A stretch of DNA of 64,000 nt, from contig NZ_JAHSTT010000001.1 of assembly GCF_019145205.1 (NCBI RefSeq), positions 248,001 through 312,000 on the forward strand. The letters run 5' to 3'. A model generated the notes under the pieces. The model saw only the letters and a list, made by a program, of their open reading frames with translations, had not been told where the DNA came from and did not search any database. Made by a program: the position numbers and the translations under genes. Origin of the DNA: Pseudomonas khavaziana. GTDB taxonomy: Bacteria > Pseudomonadota > Gammaproteobacteria > Pseudomonadales > Pseudomonadaceae. Below, one piece after another: positions 40,291 to 52,165 of the stretch (the stretch's first letter is position 1; each line of letters begins with the position of its first letter).

Positions 40291-40379
40291 TGTGGGAGGG
40301 GGCGTGCTCCCGATAGCGGTGTGACAGTCAAGAATATTGAGACTGATCCAGCGCTATCGGGAGCAAGCCCCCTCCCGCA
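40291..40379. repeat. REPIN, type B
   Basis: An inverted doublet starting TGTGGGAGGGGGCGTGCTCC (one change from the usual CTTGC) and ending GCAAGCCCCCTCCCGCA. It lies between the starts of rlmF and the end of valS, directly before the valS terminator. Confidence 0.92.
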
Positions 40380-40390
40380 TAGGCAAAAAA

Positions 40391-40410
40391 AAGAGACCCG
40401 GAGGTCTCTT
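40391..40410 (-). terminator. Terminator of valS
   Basis: AAGAGACC pairs with GGTCTCTT around a four-base loop. On the minus strand the stem is followed by a long T run (A run at 40385-40390). It begins 20 bases after the valS stop. Confidence 0.88.
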
Positions 40411-40429
40411 TTTTCACGCGAGTCAAACC

Positions 40430-43276
40430 TTACAGGCTGGAGATCCGCGCATGTTGCTCGGCCAACTTGCCCAAAGCCTGTTCAGCTTCGGCCAACTTGG
40501 CGCGTTCCTTGTCGATCACTTCGGCCGGTGCCTTGTCGACGAACGCCGCGTTGGACAGCTTGCCGCCCACGCGCTGTACTTCGCCTTGCAAGCGAGCAAT
40601 TTCCTTGTCGAGACGGGCCAGTTCCGCGCCCTTGTCGATCAGCCCGGCCATCGGCACCAGCACCTCCATATCGCCGACCAACGCGGTGGCAGACAACGGT
40701 GCTTCGGCATCGGCAGCCAATACGGTGATCGACTCCAGCTTCGCCAACTTCTTGAGCAGCGCGTCGTTCTCGCTGAGGCGACGCTGATCTTCAGCGCTGG
40801 CGTTTTTGACGAACACCGCCAATGGCTTGCCCGGGCCGATGTTCATCTCGGCGCGGATGTTGCGCGTGCCGAGCATCAGGGTCTTGAGCCATTCGATATC
40901 GCTTTCGGCGGCCGCATCGATGCGTGCTTCATTGGCCACCGGCCAAGGTTGCAGCATGATGGTCTTGCCTTCGATACCGGCCAGCGGTGCCAGGCGCTGC
41001 CAGATTTCTTCGGTGATGAACGGCATGAACGGGTGCGCCAGGCGCAGCGCCACTTCCAGCACGCGCACCAGGGTACGACGGGTGCCGCGCTGGCGTTCGA
41101 CCGGTGCGTTTTCGTCCCACAGCACGGGCTTGGACAGTTCCAGGTACCAGTCGCAATACTGGTTCCAGATGAACTCGTACAGCGCCTGTGCGGCCAGGTC
41201 GAAACGGAACTGGTCGAGCTGGCGGGTCACTTCGGCTTCAGTGCGTTGCAGCTGCGAGATGATCCAGCGGTCGGCCAGGCTCAGCTCATAGGCTTCGCCG
41301 TTCTGACCGCAGTCTTCGCCTTTGTCCAGCACGTAGCGTGCAGCGTTCCAGATCTTGTTGCAGAAGTTGCGATAGCCTTCGACGCGGCCCATGTCGAACT
41401 TGATGTCGCGACCGGTAGAGGCCAGGGAGCAGAAGGTGAAGCGCAGGGCGTCGGTGCCGTAGCTGGCGATGCCATCTGCGAACTCATCGCGGGTCTGCTT
41501 CTCGATCTTTTTCGCCAGCTTCGGCTGCATCAGGCCCGAAGTGCGTTTCTGCACCAGGGTTTCCAGGTCGATGCCGTCGATGATGTCCAGCGGGTCCAGG
41601 ACGTTGCCCTTGGACTTGGACATCTTCTGGCCCTGGCCGTCGCGTACCAGGCCGTGCACGTACACGGTCTTGAACGGTACCTGCGGGGTGCCGTCTTCGT
41701 TCTTCACCAAATGCATGGTGAGCATGATCATCCGGGCAACCCAGAAGAAAATGATATCGAAGCCGGTAACCAGCACATCGGTGGAGTGGAATTTCTTCAG
41801 GAACTCGGTCTGCTGCGGCCAGCCCAGGGTGGAGAAAGTCCACAGGCCCGAGCTGAACCAGGTGTCGAGTACGTCGTTGTCCTGTTGCAGCGCAACGTCC
41901 GGGCCCAGGTTGTGCTTGGCACGTACTTCGGCTTCGTCGCGGCCAACGTAGACCTTGCCCGACTCGTCGTACCAGGCCGGGATGCGGTGGCCCCACCACA
42001 GCTGGCGGCTGATGCACCAATCCTGGATGTCGCGCATCCACGAGAAGTACATGTTTTCGTACTGCTTGGGCACGAACTGGATACGGCCATCTTCCACGGC
42101 GGCAATCGCAGGCTCGGCCAGCGGCTTGGTGGACACGTACCACTGGTCGGTCAGCCACGGCTCGATCACGGTGCCGGAGCGGTCGCCCTTCGGCACTTTC
42201 AGGCCGTGGTCGTCAACGCTGACCAGCAACCCGGCAGCGTCGAACGCGGCAACGATCTGCTTGCGCGCTTCGAAGCGGTCGAGACCGGCGTATTCGGTCG
42301 GGATCTTGCCGTCGATGCTGTTGTTCAGCGTACCGTCCAGGTTGAACACCTGGCAGGCCGGCAACACGGCGGCGTTCTTGTCGAAGATGTTCAGCAGCGG
42401 CAGGTTGTGACGCTTGCCGACTTCATAGTCGTTGAAATCGTGGGCCGGAGTGATTTTCACGCAGCCGGTGCCGAACTCAGGGTCGCAGTAATCATCCGCG
42501 ATGATCGGTATGCGACGGCCAACCAGCGGCAGCTCGACGAACTTGCCGATCAGCGCCTGGTAGCGCTCGTCGTTTGGATTAACCGCGACGGCGGCGTCGC
42601 CCAGCATGGTTTCCGGACGCGTGGTGGCGACGATCAGGTAGTCGTTGCCTTCGGCGGTCTTGGCGCCGTCAGCCAGCGGATATTTCAGGTTCCACAGGAA
42701 ACCTTTCTCGTCGTGGTTTTCCACTTCGAGGTCGGAAATGGCCGTGTGCAACTTAGTGTCCCAGTTGACCAGGCGCTTGCCGCGGTAGATCAGGCCGTCT
42801 TCATGCAGGCGCACGAAAGCTTCCTTAACGGCTTCCGACAGGCCATCGTCCATGGTGAAGCGCTCGCGGCTCCAGTCTACGGACGAACCCAGGCGACGGA
42901 TCTGACGGCTGATATTGCCGCCGGACTGGTCTTTCCATTCCCAGATTTTTTCCAGGAATTTCTCGCGCCCCAGGTCGTGGCGGCTCTGGCCGGTGGCTTC
43001 GAGTTGACGTTCCACCAGCATCTGGGTGGCGATACCGGCGTGGTCGGTGCCCGGTTGCCACAGGGTGTTGCGGCCCTGCATGCGGCGGAAACGGATCAAA
43101 GCATCCATGATCGCATTGTTGAAGCCATGGCCCATGTGCAGGCTGCCAGTGACGTTCGGTGGCGGAATCATGATGGTGTAGGAATCGCCGGCACCTTGTG
43201 GGGCGAAATAGTTCTCGGACTCCCAGGTGTTGTACCAGGAAGTTTCGATAGCGTGGGGCTGATAGGTCTTATCCAT
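40430..43276 (-). CDS. valS: Valyl-tRNA synthetase
   Basis: The protein has 948 residues from the ATG at 43276 ([19 protein letters not shown]). The class I motifs are GSLHMGHG (HIGH type, near residue 45) and KMSKSKGN (near 555). The editing domain lies between them, and the C-terminal coiled-coil arm (about 880-945, [28 protein letters not shown]) is typical of ValRS. It charges tRNA-Val. It lies downstream of holC across a REPIN and the small acidic gene, as in other pseudomonads. Confidence 0.98.
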   Translation of the reverse strand: MDKTYQPHAIETSWYNTWESENYFAPQGAGDSYTIMIPPPNVTGSLHMGHGFNNAIMDALIRFRRMQGRNTLWQPGTDHAGIATQMLVERQLEATGQSRHDLGREKFLEKIWEWKDQSGGNISRQIRRLGSSVDWSRERFTMDDGLSEAVKEAFVRLHEDGLIYRGKRLVNWDTKLHTAISDLEVENHDEKGFLWNLKYPLADGAKTAEGNDYLIVATTRPETMLGDAAVAVNPNDERYQALIGKFVELPLVGRRIPIIADDYCDPEFGTGCVKITPAHDFNDYEVGKRHNLPLLNIFDKNAAVLPACQVFNLDGTLNNSIDGKIPTEYAGLDRFEARKQIVAAFDAAGLLVSVDDHGLKVPKGDRSGTVIEPWLTDQWYVSTKPLAEPAIAAVEDGRIQFVPKQYENMYFSWMRDIQDWCISRQLWWGHRIPAWYDESGKVYVGRDEAEVRAKHNLGPDVALQQDNDVLDTWFSSGLWTFSTLGWPQQTEFLKKFHSTDVLVTGFDIIFFWVARMIMLTMHLVKNEDGTPQVPFKTVYVHGLVRDGQGQKMSKSKGNVLDPLDIIDGIDLETLVQKRTSGLMQPKLAKKIEKQTRDEFADGIASYGTDALRFTFCSLASTGRDIKFDMGRVEGYRNFCNKIWNAARYVLDKGEDCGQNGEAYELSLADRWIISQLQRTEAEVTRQLDQFRFDLAAQALYEFIWNQYCDWYLELSKPVLWDENAPVERQRGTRRTLVRVLEVALRLAHPFMPFITEEIWQRLAPLAGIEGKTIMLQPWPVANEARIDAAAESDIEWLKTLMLGTRNIRAEMNIGPGKPLAVFVKNASAEDQRRLSENDALLKKLAKLESITVLAADAEAPLSATALVGDMEVLVPMAGLIDKGAELARLDKEIARLQGEVQRVGGKLSNAAFVDKAPAEVIDKERAKLAEAEQALGKLAEQHARISSL

Positions 43277-43382
43277 GCGCGGCGGGACCCTAGTTGGCAT
43301 TTATTCAGGAAAGCCGGCAAGTATAACGGGGCAGGGCGAGGAGGGCGAGTTGAAGACGGACTTAAGGCTGATGCAAAACTAA

Positions 43383-43471
43383 TGTGGGAGGGGGCTTGCT
43401 CCCGATTGCTGAGTGTCAGCCACCGAATCATCGGCTGATACACCGCTATCGGGAGCAAACCCCCTCCCACA
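43383..43471. repeat. REPIN, type B
   Basis: An inverted doublet starting TGTGGGAGGGGGCTTGCTCC and ending ACCCCCTCCCACA, between valS and the small gene that follows holC. The rest of the gap is featureless. Confidence 0.93.
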
Positions 43472-43488
43472 GGAAATATCAGTGTGGC

Positions 43489-43860
43489 TCAGGACTGGTA
43501 TTGGCTGAGCAACCGTTCCATGCGCGCATCCATCCGCCGCTTGATCTCGGTTTCGATATGCGGCGCAAAATCATCGATCACGTCCTGCATGATCAATTGG
43601 GCGGCAGCGCGCAGTTCGTTGTCCAGGTGCAGCAGCAGGGCGTCGGGTGCTTTTTCAGCTGCTGGCGCGGGCTCGGCGACAGGCTCCGGCGCGGCGGGCT
43701 TGCCGCTGACCATATCGAACAACAGCGGAATCTGTACCTCGCCGTCCACCGTGTCGGTCAGCAGCGGCGGCTGCAGGTTGTCATCACCCAGCAACTGGCG
43801 GATCGACTCAAGGTCGTCCAGCAGGTGGTCGTCTTTTTTCAGCGGGTTGGGAGTGTCCAT
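43489..43860 (-). CDS. Small acidic protein downstream of holC, function unknown
   Basis: The protein has 123 residues from the ATG at 43860. It has a charged N-terminal half (PLKKDDHLLDDLESIRQLLGDD) and a low-complexity Ala/Pro/Glu linker (PAAPEPVAEPAPAAEKAPD, about residues 55-75). The C-terminal part is helical (LLHLDNELRAAAQLIMQDVIDDFAPHIETEIKRRMDARMERLLSQYQ). No enzymatic motif, signal peptide or membrane segment is visible. It starts seven bases after holC and is likely co-transcribed, so a link to replication is possible but unproven. Confidence 0.75.
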   Translation of the reverse strand: MDTPNPLKKDDHLLDDLESIRQLLGDDNLQPPLLTDTVDGEVQIPLLFDMVSGKPAAPEPVAEPAPAAEKAPDALLLHLDNELRAAAQLIMQDVIDDFAPHIETEIKRRMDARMERLLSQYQS

Positions 43861-43867
43861 CGTGTAC

Positions 43868-44296
43868 TCAGAGTCGTTGTAGCCGGTGATCCTGCAAAGA
43901 ATAGCCCTGTTCGCGGTAGAAACGGAAACTCTCCCGCGCGGCCTGACGAATAGCCGGGTCTTCCACCACCACTTCCGCCACGCGGGCAAACGCCTTGGCA
44001 AAGGCCGGTACTTTCAGGTCAAGGTTGACCAGCAGGTCCTGGTGATCGCCGCAACTGTCCCCCAAACCCAGGACAATCGGGCTTTCGGGTTCGGATTCGG
44101 CGGGGCCGTGGGGCACGAAGCTTTCGCCCTTGAAGCGCCACAGGCGGGCATCCAGTTCGTCACGTTGGGTTGCATCGCTGCAGTGCAGGTAGATGCGGTG
44201 GCCCATGCGCCAGGCTTTTTCGGTGAGCTTGCAGGCAAAGTCCAGGCGCGCGAGGGGATCGGCGCTGGGCAATATATAGAAGTCGACTTGGGTCAT
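43868..44296 (-). CDS. holC: DNA polymerase III chi subunit
   Basis: The protein has 142 residues from the ATG at 44296, which has AGGAA before it. It begins MTQVDFYILPSADPLARLDFACKLTEKAWRMGHRIYLHC, the HolC start; LWRFKGESFVPHG and VNLDLKVPAFAKAFARVAEVV follow the family pattern. Chi links the clamp loader to single-strand-binding protein. The gene is in its usual place between pepA and valS. Confidence 0.92.
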   Translation of the reverse strand: MTQVDFYILPSADPLARLDFACKLTEKAWRMGHRIYLHCSDATQRDELDARLWRFKGESFVPHGPAESEPESPIVLGLGDSCGDHQDLLVNLDLKVPAFAKAFARVAEVVVEDPAIRQAARESFRFYREQGYSLQDHRLQRL

Positions 44297-44325
44297 TGCA
44301 GTTCCTGGTGCTGGCCCGCCAGTCC

Positions 44326-44424
44326 TGTAGGAGCGAGCTTGCTCGCGAAAAACCAGAGACACCGCGTTCATCCGGGATGGGCGCGTTATCGTTGGCGATC
44401 TTCGCGAGCAAGCTCGCTCCTACA
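44326..44424. repeat. REPIN, type A
   Basis: An inverted doublet starting TGTAGGAGCGAGCTTGCTCG, between the end of pepA and the start of holC. The spacer is the same family as the copies at 16155 and 48433. Confidence 0.93.
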
Positions 44425-44440
44425 GAAGGGCCGGTGGCGC

Positions 44441-46186
<1,746 letters not shown>

Positions 46187-46214
46187 TTAGCCTGACAACC
46201 CTGGAGTGTCTGGT

Positions 46215-47333
46215 TTGATCGTCTTCCGTTATCTATCCCGCGAAGTCCTGTTGACCCTGAGTGCCGTGAGTGCGGTATTGCTGGTCATCATCATGAGTGG
46301 TCGTTTCGTCAAGTTCCTGGCCCAGGCCGCCGCTGGCGCCCTGGACCCAGGCTCACTGTTCCTGATCATGGGCTACCGGATGCCCGGCATGCTGCAGCTG
46401 ATCCTGCCGCTCGGGCTGTTTCTCGGCATACTGCTGGCCTATGGCCGGCTTTACCTTGAGAGTGAAATGACCGTGCTGTCGGCCACCGGCATGAGCCAGC
46501 AGCGCCTGCTGGCCATGACCATGGTGCCGGCCGCCGGCGTTGCCCTGGTGGTGGCCTGGTTGAGCATGAGCCTGGCGCCCCAGGGGGCCATGCAATTCCA
46601 GTTGCTGCTGAACAAGCAGGATGCGATGACTGAGTTCGACACCCTCGAGCCCGGCCGCTTCCAGGCGCTCAACGATGGCACGCGGGTGACCTATACCGAA
46701 ACCATGACCGATGACCGTTCCAACCTCGGCGGCGTGTTCATCTCCCAGAAGAACCTCGGCCAGAACCAGAAGGACCGTGGCATTTCGATCCTGGTGGCCG
46801 ACAGCGGGCGCCAGGAAATCCGCCCCGATGGCAACCGCTACCTGATCCTGGAAAATGGCTACCGCTACGACGGCAGCCCTGGCCTGGCGGATTATCGGGC
46901 GATCAAGTACGACACCTACGGCGTCATGCTGCCCAAGGCCGAGATCAGTGACGAGGTCACCGACCGCGACGCGCTGCCGACCTCATCGCTGTTCGGCAGC
47001 CCGGAATTGCGCTCCATCGCCGAGTTGCAATGGCGCCTGTCTCTGCCGCTGCTGGTGTTTATCGTGACCCTGATGGCCGTGCCGCTGTCGCGCGTCAATC
47101 CGCGCCAGGGGCGTTTCCTCAAGTTGCTGCCGGCGATCCTGCTGTACATGGCCTACCTGACCATCCTGATTTCTGCCCGTGGTTCCCTGGAGAAGGGCAA
47201 GTTGCCGCCGGCCCTGGGCCTGTGGTGGGTACACGGGGTTTTCCTGGTGATCGGCCTGGGGCTGCTCTACTGGGAACCTATCCGTTTGAAAATGAAGAGC
47301 CGTCGTGGCCTGAAGGAGTTGGCTCGTGGCTAA
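46215..47333 (+). CDS. lptF: LPS export permease LptF
   Basis: The protein has 372 residues from a TTG at 46215, which gives MIVFRYLSREVLLTLSAV and has GGAG nine bases before. A GTG at 46206 would add three residues. It has membrane helices at about 15-35, 55-80, 98-120 and three near 275-360. The periplasmic beta-jellyroll lies between. With LptG and the LptB ATPase it extracts lipopolysaccharide from the inner membrane. The stop overlaps the lptG start by eight bases. Confidence 0.95.
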   Translation: MIVFRYLSREVLLTLSAVSAVLLVIIMSGRFVKFLAQAAAGALDPGSLFLIMGYRMPGMLQLILPLGLFLGILLAYGRLYLESEMTVLSATGMSQQRLLAMTMVPAAGVALVVAWLSMSLAPQGAMQFQLLLNKQDAMTEFDTLEPGRFQALNDGTRVTYTETMTDDRSNLGGVFISQKNLGQNQKDRGISILVADSGRQEIRPDGNRYLILENGYRYDGSPGLADYRAIKYDTYGVMLPKAEISDEVTDRDALPTSSLFGSPELRSIAELQWRLSLPLLVFIVTLMAVPLSRVNPRQGRFLKLLPAILLYMAYLTILISARGSLEKGKLPPALGLWWVHGVFLVIGLGLLYWEPIRLKMKSRRGLKELARG

Positions 47334-48405
47334 GCTTGATCGCTACATTGGTAGCAGCGTACTGATCGCCATCCTGGCGGTATTGGGCATCATCCTCGGC
47401 CTGGCCTTGCTGTTCGCCTTCATTGATGAAGTGGGCAACGTCACCGACACCTACACGGTCTCGGATGTACTGAGCTACGTGGCACTGACTGCGCCGCGTC
47501 GCCTCTACGACATGATGCCGATGGCCGCGCTGATTGGCTGTCTGATCGGCCTGGGCACCCTGGCCAGCAACAGCGAACTGACCATCATGCGCGCCGCTGG
47601 CGTTTCCATTGGTCGTATCGTCTGGGCGGTGATGAAGCCGATGCTGCTGCTGATGGCGTGCAGTGTGCTGATCGGCGAATACGTCGCGCCTCCGGCGGAA
47701 GCCACCGCCCAGGCCAATCGCGCCCTGGCCCAGGGATCGGGCGATGCGCAAAGCGCCAAGCACGGCCTGTGGCACCGCCAGGGTGACGAGTTCATCCACA
47801 TCAACGCCGTGCAGCCAGGCGGCCTGCTGATCGGGGTGACCCGCTACACGTTCGATAAAGAGCGGCACATGCTGTCCTCCAGCTTTGCCAAGCGCGCGCA
47901 ATACAGCGCCGAGCAATGGCAGTTGAGCGATGTCACCACCACTTATTTCCGTAATGTGGGCCAGGGCACCAAGTCCAGCACCGAAGTGATCAACATGCCG
48001 ACCGAGCAATGGGATATCGCCCTGAAGCCGGAATTGCTCAATACGGTGGTCATGGTCCCGGAAGCCCTGCCGATCTCCGGTTTGTGGAGCTATATCCATT
48101 ACCTCAAGGACCAGGGCCTGAACAACGGCCGCTACTGGCTGGCGTTCTGGGTCAAGGTGCTGCAGCCGGTGGTTACCGCCGCGCTGGTGTTGATGGCGAT
48201 CTCCTTTATCTTCGGGCCGTTGCGCTCCGTGACCCTGGGCCAGCGGGTATTCACCGGCGTGCTGGTGGGCTTTACCTTCCGCATCGCCCAGGATTTGCTC
48301 GGGCCCTCGAGCCTGGTGTTCGGTTTCTCGCCGCTGTTTGCGGTGCTGGTGCCGACGGCCATCTGTACCCTGGCCGGGTTCTGGCTGCTGCGCCGGGCCG
48401 GTTGA
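47326..48405 (+). CDS. lptG: LPS export permease LptG
   Basis: The protein has 359 residues from a GTG (VAKLDRYIGSSVLIAILAVLGIILGL). The topology is the same as LptF: three N-terminal helices, the periplasmic domain (residues about 125-270), and three C-terminal helices. PPAEATAQANRAL and the helix pair ITGLWSYIHYLKDQGLNNGRYWLAFWVKVLQP-like segment near residues 235-265 fit LptG. It forms the LptBFG complex. A terminator follows the REPIN after this gene. Confidence 0.94.
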   Translation: MAKLDRYIGSSVLIAILAVLGIILGLALLFAFIDEVGNVTDTYTVSDVLSYVALTAPRRLYDMMPMAALIGCLIGLGTLASNSELTIMRAAGVSIGRIVWAVMKPMLLLMACSVLIGEYVAPPAEATAQANRALAQGSGDAQSAKHGLWHRQGDEFIHINAVQPGGLLIGVTRYTFDKERHMLSSSFAKRAQYSAEQWQLSDVTTTYFRNVGQGTKSSTEVINMPTEQWDIALKPELLNTVVMVPEALPISGLWSYIHYLKDQGLNNGRYWLAFWVKVLQPVVTAALVLMAISFIFGPLRSVTLGQRVFTGVLVGFTFRIAQDLLGPSSLVFGFSPLFAVLVPTAICTLAGFWLLRRAG

Positions 48406-48432
48406 AAGCCGAGCTCTCGAGATGCCACTCAC

Positions 48433-48532
48433 TGTAGGAGCGAGCTTGCTCGCGAAAGTCTGCGAAACGCCGCGTTTATCCAGAATAAGCGCGTTATCGT
48501 TGGCGATTTTCGCGAGCAAGCTCGCTCCTACA
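48433..48532. repeat. REPIN, type A
   Basis: An inverted doublet starting TGTAGGAGCGAGCTTGCTCG and ending in its complement, between the lptG stop and its terminator. Confidence 0.93.
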
Positions 48533-48537
48533 GTCTT

Positions 48538-48563
48538 AAGCCCCATTAAAGTGGGGCTTTTTT
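48538..48563 (+). terminator. Terminator after lptF-lptG
   Basis: AAGCCCCA pairs with TGGGGCTT around TTAAAG and is followed by a T run. It is placed after the REPIN and about 100 bases before lepA, so it separates the LPS-export and lepA operons. Confidence 0.9.
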
Positions 48564-48663
48564 GTATCGGTCACCAAAGATGACGCCTGGCCCGAGCATC
48601 AGGTACAATTCCCGGCTATTTTTCAGCGGGCAATCTGCCTGCAGCCTTTTTGAGTGTTGATCC

Positions 48664-50463
48664 GTGAGTGATTTGAGTCATATCCGCAATTTCTCCATCA
48701 TCGCCCACATTGACCATGGCAAGTCGACGCTGGCCGATCGGTTTATCCAGATGTGCGGCGGCCTTGCCGAGCGTGAAATGGAAGCCCAGGTCCTGGACTC
48801 CATGGATCTTGAGCGCGAGCGCGGCATCACCATCAAGGCCCACAGCGTGACGCTGTACTACACCGCCAAAGACGGTATCAAGTACCAGCTGAACTTCATT
48901 GACACCCCAGGCCACGTCGACTTCACCTATGAAGTCAGCCGCTCCCTGGCAGCCTGCGAAGGTGCATTGCTGGTAGTGGACGCGGGTCAGGGCGTTGAAG
49001 CCCAGTCCGTGGCCAACTGCTACACAGCCATCGAGCAGGGCCTGGAGGTCATGCCGGTACTGAACAAGATCGACCTGCCTCAGGCCGATCCTGACCGCGT
49101 CAAGGAAGAAATCGAGAAAATCATCGGTATTGACGCCACCGACGCCGTCGAGTGCAGCGCCAAGACCGGCCTGGGCGTCGACGAAGTGCTTGAGCGCCTG
49201 GTCAAGACCATTCCCGCGCCAACCGGCAACTACGAAGATCCGCTGCAAGCGTTGATCATCGATTCCTGGTTCGACAATTACCTGGGGGTTGTCTCCCTGG
49301 TACGCGTGCGTCATGGCCGGGTGAAGAAGGGCGACAAGATCCTGGTCAAGTCCACCGGCAAGATCCACCTGGTGGACAGCGTCGGTGTATTCAACCCAAA
49401 GCACACCGCCACCACTGATCTGAAAGCCGGTGAAGTAGGCTTCATCATCGCGGGTATCAAGGACATCCACGGTGCGCCGGTGGGTGACACCCTGACTTTG
49501 AGCTCTACCCCCGACGTCGCCATGCTGCCGGGCTTCAAGCGTATCCAGCCGCAGGTCTACGCCGGCCTGTTCCCGGTCAGCTCCGACGACTTCGAAGACT
49601 TCCGTGAAGCCCTGCAGAAGCTGACCCTCAACGACTCGTCGTTGCAGTACACCCCGGAAAGCTCCGATGCCCTGGGCTTCGGCTTCCGCTGCGGGTTCCT
49701 GGGCATGCTGCACATGGAAATCATCCAGGAGCGCCTCGAGCGCGAATACGACCTGGACCTGATCACCACGGCACCGACCGTTATTTTTGAGCTGGCGCTG
49801 AAAACCGGTGAAACGATTTACGTCGACAACCCGTCCAAACTCCCAGACCTGTCTTCCATCGAAGACATGCGCGAACCGATCGTGCGCGCCAATATTCTTG
49901 TGCCACAGGAACACCTGGGCAACGTGATTACCTTGTGTATCGAAAAGCGTGGCGTACAGCACGACATGCTGTTCCTCGGTACCCAGGTGCAAGTGACCTA
50001 CGACTTGCCGATGAACGAAGTGGTCCTGGACTTCTTCGACCGACTCAAATCCACCAGTCGCGGCTATGCTTCGCTGGATTACCATTTCGACCGTTACCAA
50101 TCGGCTAATCTGGTGAAACTGGATGTGTTGATCAACGGCGACAAGGTCGATGCCCTGGCACTGATCGTGCACAAGGACAACGCGCACTACAAAGGTCGCC
50201 AGTTGACCGAGAAGATGAAAGAACTGATTCCGCGCCAGATGTTCGACGTCGCGATCCAGGCCGCCATTGGCGGGCAGATCATTGCACGGACCTCCGTCAA
50301 GGCTCTCAGAAAGAACGTACTGGCCAAATGCTATGGCGGTGACGTAAGCCGTAAGCGCAAGCTGCTTGAGAAGCAAAAGGCCGGTAAAAAACGCATGAAG
50401 CAAGTGGGCAACGTGGAAATTCCACAAGAAGCCTTCCTTGCGGTGCTCAGGTTGGATAGTTAG
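48664..50463 (+). CDS. lepA: Elongation factor 4 (LepA)
   Basis: The 599-residue protein from a GTG start has GTPase motifs [13 protein letters not shown] (G1, residues 14-26), DTPGHVDF (G3) and NKID (G4). The C-terminal LepA-specific domain ends [24 protein letters not shown]. It is a ribosome-binding GTPase acting in translation and initiation quality. The next gene, lepB, begins six bases after the stop. This is the first gene of lepA-lepB-rnc-era-recO-pdxJ. Confidence 0.98.
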   Translation: MSDLSHIRNFSIIAHIDHGKSTLADRFIQMCGGLAEREMEAQVLDSMDLERERGITIKAHSVTLYYTAKDGIKYQLNFIDTPGHVDFTYEVSRSLAACEGALLVVDAGQGVEAQSVANCYTAIEQGLEVMPVLNKIDLPQADPDRVKEEIEKIIGIDATDAVECSAKTGLGVDEVLERLVKTIPAPTGNYEDPLQALIIDSWFDNYLGVVSLVRVRHGRVKKGDKILVKSTGKIHLVDSVGVFNPKHTATTDLKAGEVGFIIAGIKDIHGAPVGDTLTLSSTPDVAMLPGFKRIQPQVYAGLFPVSSDDFEDFREALQKLTLNDSSLQYTPESSDALGFGFRCGFLGMLHMEIIQERLEREYDLDLITTAPTVIFELALKTGETIYVDNPSKLPDLSSIEDMREPIVRANILVPQEHLGNVITLCIEKRGVQHDMLFLGTQVQVTYDLPMNEVVLDFFDRLKSTSRGYASLDYHFDRYQSANLVKLDVLINGDKVDALALIVHKDNAHYKGRQLTEKMKELIPRQMFDVAIQAAIGGQIIARTSVKALRKNVLAKCYGGDVSRKRKLLEKQKAGKKRMKQVGNVEIPQEAFLAVLRLDS

Positions 50464-50468
50464 GTCCT

Positions 50469-51323
50469 ATGTCACTAAATTTCCCGCTGTTGCTGGTCAT
50501 CGCCGTTGCCGTCTGTGGTTTCCTGGCGTTGCTCGATCTGGTGTTCTTCGCCCCGCGTCGTCGGGCAGCCATCGCTTCCTATCAGGGCAGCGTCAGCCAG
50601 CCCGATGCGGTGGTGGTCGAGAAGCTCAACAAAGAGCCCTTGCTGGTTGAATACGGCAAGTCGTTCTTCCCGGTGTTGTTCATCGTGCTGGTGCTGCGCT
50701 CGTTCCTTGTGGAGCCGTTCCAGATCCCTTCGGGGTCGATGAAACCGACCCTGGACGTGGGTGACTTCATCCTGGTCAACAAGTTTTCCTACGGAATTCG
50801 CCTGCCGGTGATCGACAAGAAAGTCATCCCGGTCGGCGACCCGCAGCGCGGCGATGTGATGGTGTTCCGCTACCCAAGCGACCCGAACGTCAACTACATC
50901 AAGCGTGTCGTCGGCCTGCCAGGCGACGTGGTGCGCTACACCAGCGACAAGCGCCTGTTGATCAACGGTGAGTCGGTGGCCGAGAAGCTGCTGGGCGCCG
51001 AGCCGAATACCCTGGGCAGCGCCGAGCTGTACCAGGAAAAACTCGGTACGGTAGAGCATGAAATCCGCAAGGAAATGAGCCGCTACCGCGCGATGCCCGA
51101 TGGCGAGTGGAAAGTGCCTGCCGGGCACTACTTCATGATGGGCGACAACCGCGACAACTCCAACGACAGCCGTTACTGGGACGATCCCAATATTCCCAAG
51201 GACCTGCTGGGCATGGTGCCCGACGAGAATATCGTCGGCAAAGCCTTCGCGGTCTGGATGAGTTGGCCGGAACCCAAGCTCAGCCACCTGCCGAACTTCT
51301 CGCGGGTCGGGCTGATCAAGTAA
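50469..51323 (+). CDS. lepB: Signal peptidase I
   Basis: The protein has 284 residues and two N-terminal membrane helices (about residues 6-28 and 66-82). The catalytic Ser90 is in PSGSMKPTL and Lys145 is in NYIKRVVGLPGD, equivalent to S90/K145 of E. coli. The late box GDNRDNSNDSRYW is present. It removes signal peptides of exported proteins on the outer face of the inner membrane. In P. aeruginosa a DUF4845 gene follows lepB; here only about 150 bases separate it from rnc. Confidence 0.97.
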   Translation: MSLNFPLLLVIAVAVCGFLALLDLVFFAPRRRAAIASYQGSVSQPDAVVVEKLNKEPLLVEYGKSFFPVLFIVLVLRSFLVEPFQIPSGSMKPTLDVGDFILVNKFSYGIRLPVIDKKVIPVGDPQRGDVMVFRYPSDPNVNYIKRVVGLPGDVVRYTSDKRLLINGESVAEKLLGAEPNTLGSAELYQEKLGTVEHEIRKEMSRYRAMPDGEWKVPAGHYFMMGDNRDNSNDSRYWDDPNIPKDLLGMVPDENIVGKAFAVWMSWPEPKLSHLPNFSRVGLIK

Positions 51324-51330
51324 TACAGGC

Positions 51331-51350
51331 GGCGCTGTGAACACAGCGCC
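51331..51350 (+). terminator. Weak hairpin after lepB
   Basis: GGCGCTGT pairs with ACAGCGCC around a four-base GAAC loop-like centre. Only a short, interrupted T run follows (GAATGCTTTT). It may be a weak terminator or a processing structure inside the operon. Confidence 0.4.
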
Positions 51351-51475
51351 GAATGCTTTTCTGGGGCTTGGACAATTAACCGTCCGGCCTCATGCAGCAC
51401 CAATCAGGATGTGAATTTGAACATTGCGTCAATCGTCGATGGCCGCCGGTGCCACCAACTAGATATGGGTAAACC

Positions 51476-52165
51476 GTGACCGTTTCTCTAAGCCGTCTCG
51501 AGCGCCAGCTCGGCTACACCTTCAAGGACCAGGAATTGATGGTCCTTGCCCTCACACACCGCAGCTTTGCAGGGCGCAATAACGAGCGCCTGGAATTCCT
51601 CGGTGATGCCATCCTCAATTTCGCCGCCGGTGAGGCGCTGTTCGAGCGTTTTCCGCAAGCGCGCGAAGGCCAGCTTTCGCGCCTGCGGGCACGCCTTGTG
51701 AAAGGCGAGACCCTGGCCGTGCTGGCCCGGGGTTTCGGCCTGGGCGAGTACCTGCGGCTGGGCTCCGGTGAGTTGAAAAGCGGCGGTTTCCGTCGCGAGT
51801 CGATTCTGGCCGATGCCCTGGAAGCATTGATCGGTGCGATCTACCTCGATGCAGGAATGGAGACGGCCAAGGAGCGCGTAGTCGCCTGGCTGGCTTCGGA
51901 AATCGAAAGCCTGACGCTGGTCGACACCAACAAAGATCCCAAGACCCGCCTGCAGGAATACCTGCAGTCGCGAGGTTGCGAATTGCCACGCTACGAAGTG
52001 GTGGATATCCAGGGTGAGCCTCATTGCCGCGTGTTCTTCGTGGAATGTGAAGTCACCTTATTGAACGAAAAAAGCCGAGGTCAGGGTGTGAGCCGTCGTA
52101 TTGCCGAACAGGTAGCGGCCGCTGCAGCACTGATTGCCCTGGGCGTGGAGAATGGCCATGACTGA
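51476..52165 (+). CDS. rnc: Ribonuclease III
   Basis: The protein has 229 residues from a GTG. The catalytic signature is [14 protein letters not shown] (near residues 37-50), with the second acidic site in [13 protein letters not shown]. The C-terminal double-stranded RNA-binding domain (about 155-225) has [14 protein letters not shown]. It cuts rRNA precursors and other duplex RNA. Its end overlaps the era start by eight bases. Confidence 0.97.
   Translation: MTVSLSRLERQLGYTFKDQELMVLALTHRSFAGRNNERLEFLGDAILNFAAGEALFERFPQAREGQLSRLRARLVKGETLAVLARGFGLGEYLRLGSGELKSGGFRRESILADALEALIGAIYLDAGMETAKERVVAWLASEIESLTLVDTNKDPKTRLQEYLQSRGCELPRYEVVDIQGEPHCRVFFVECEVTLLNEKSRGQGVSRRIAEQVAAAAALIALGVENGHD

Noticed and set aside
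40337..43438. A very long open frame (over 1000 codons) on the plus strand opposite valS
   Set aside because: It is a mirror of the valS codon usage in GC-rich DNA. It has no family features, and valS on the other strand is complete with HIGH and KMSKS motifs.
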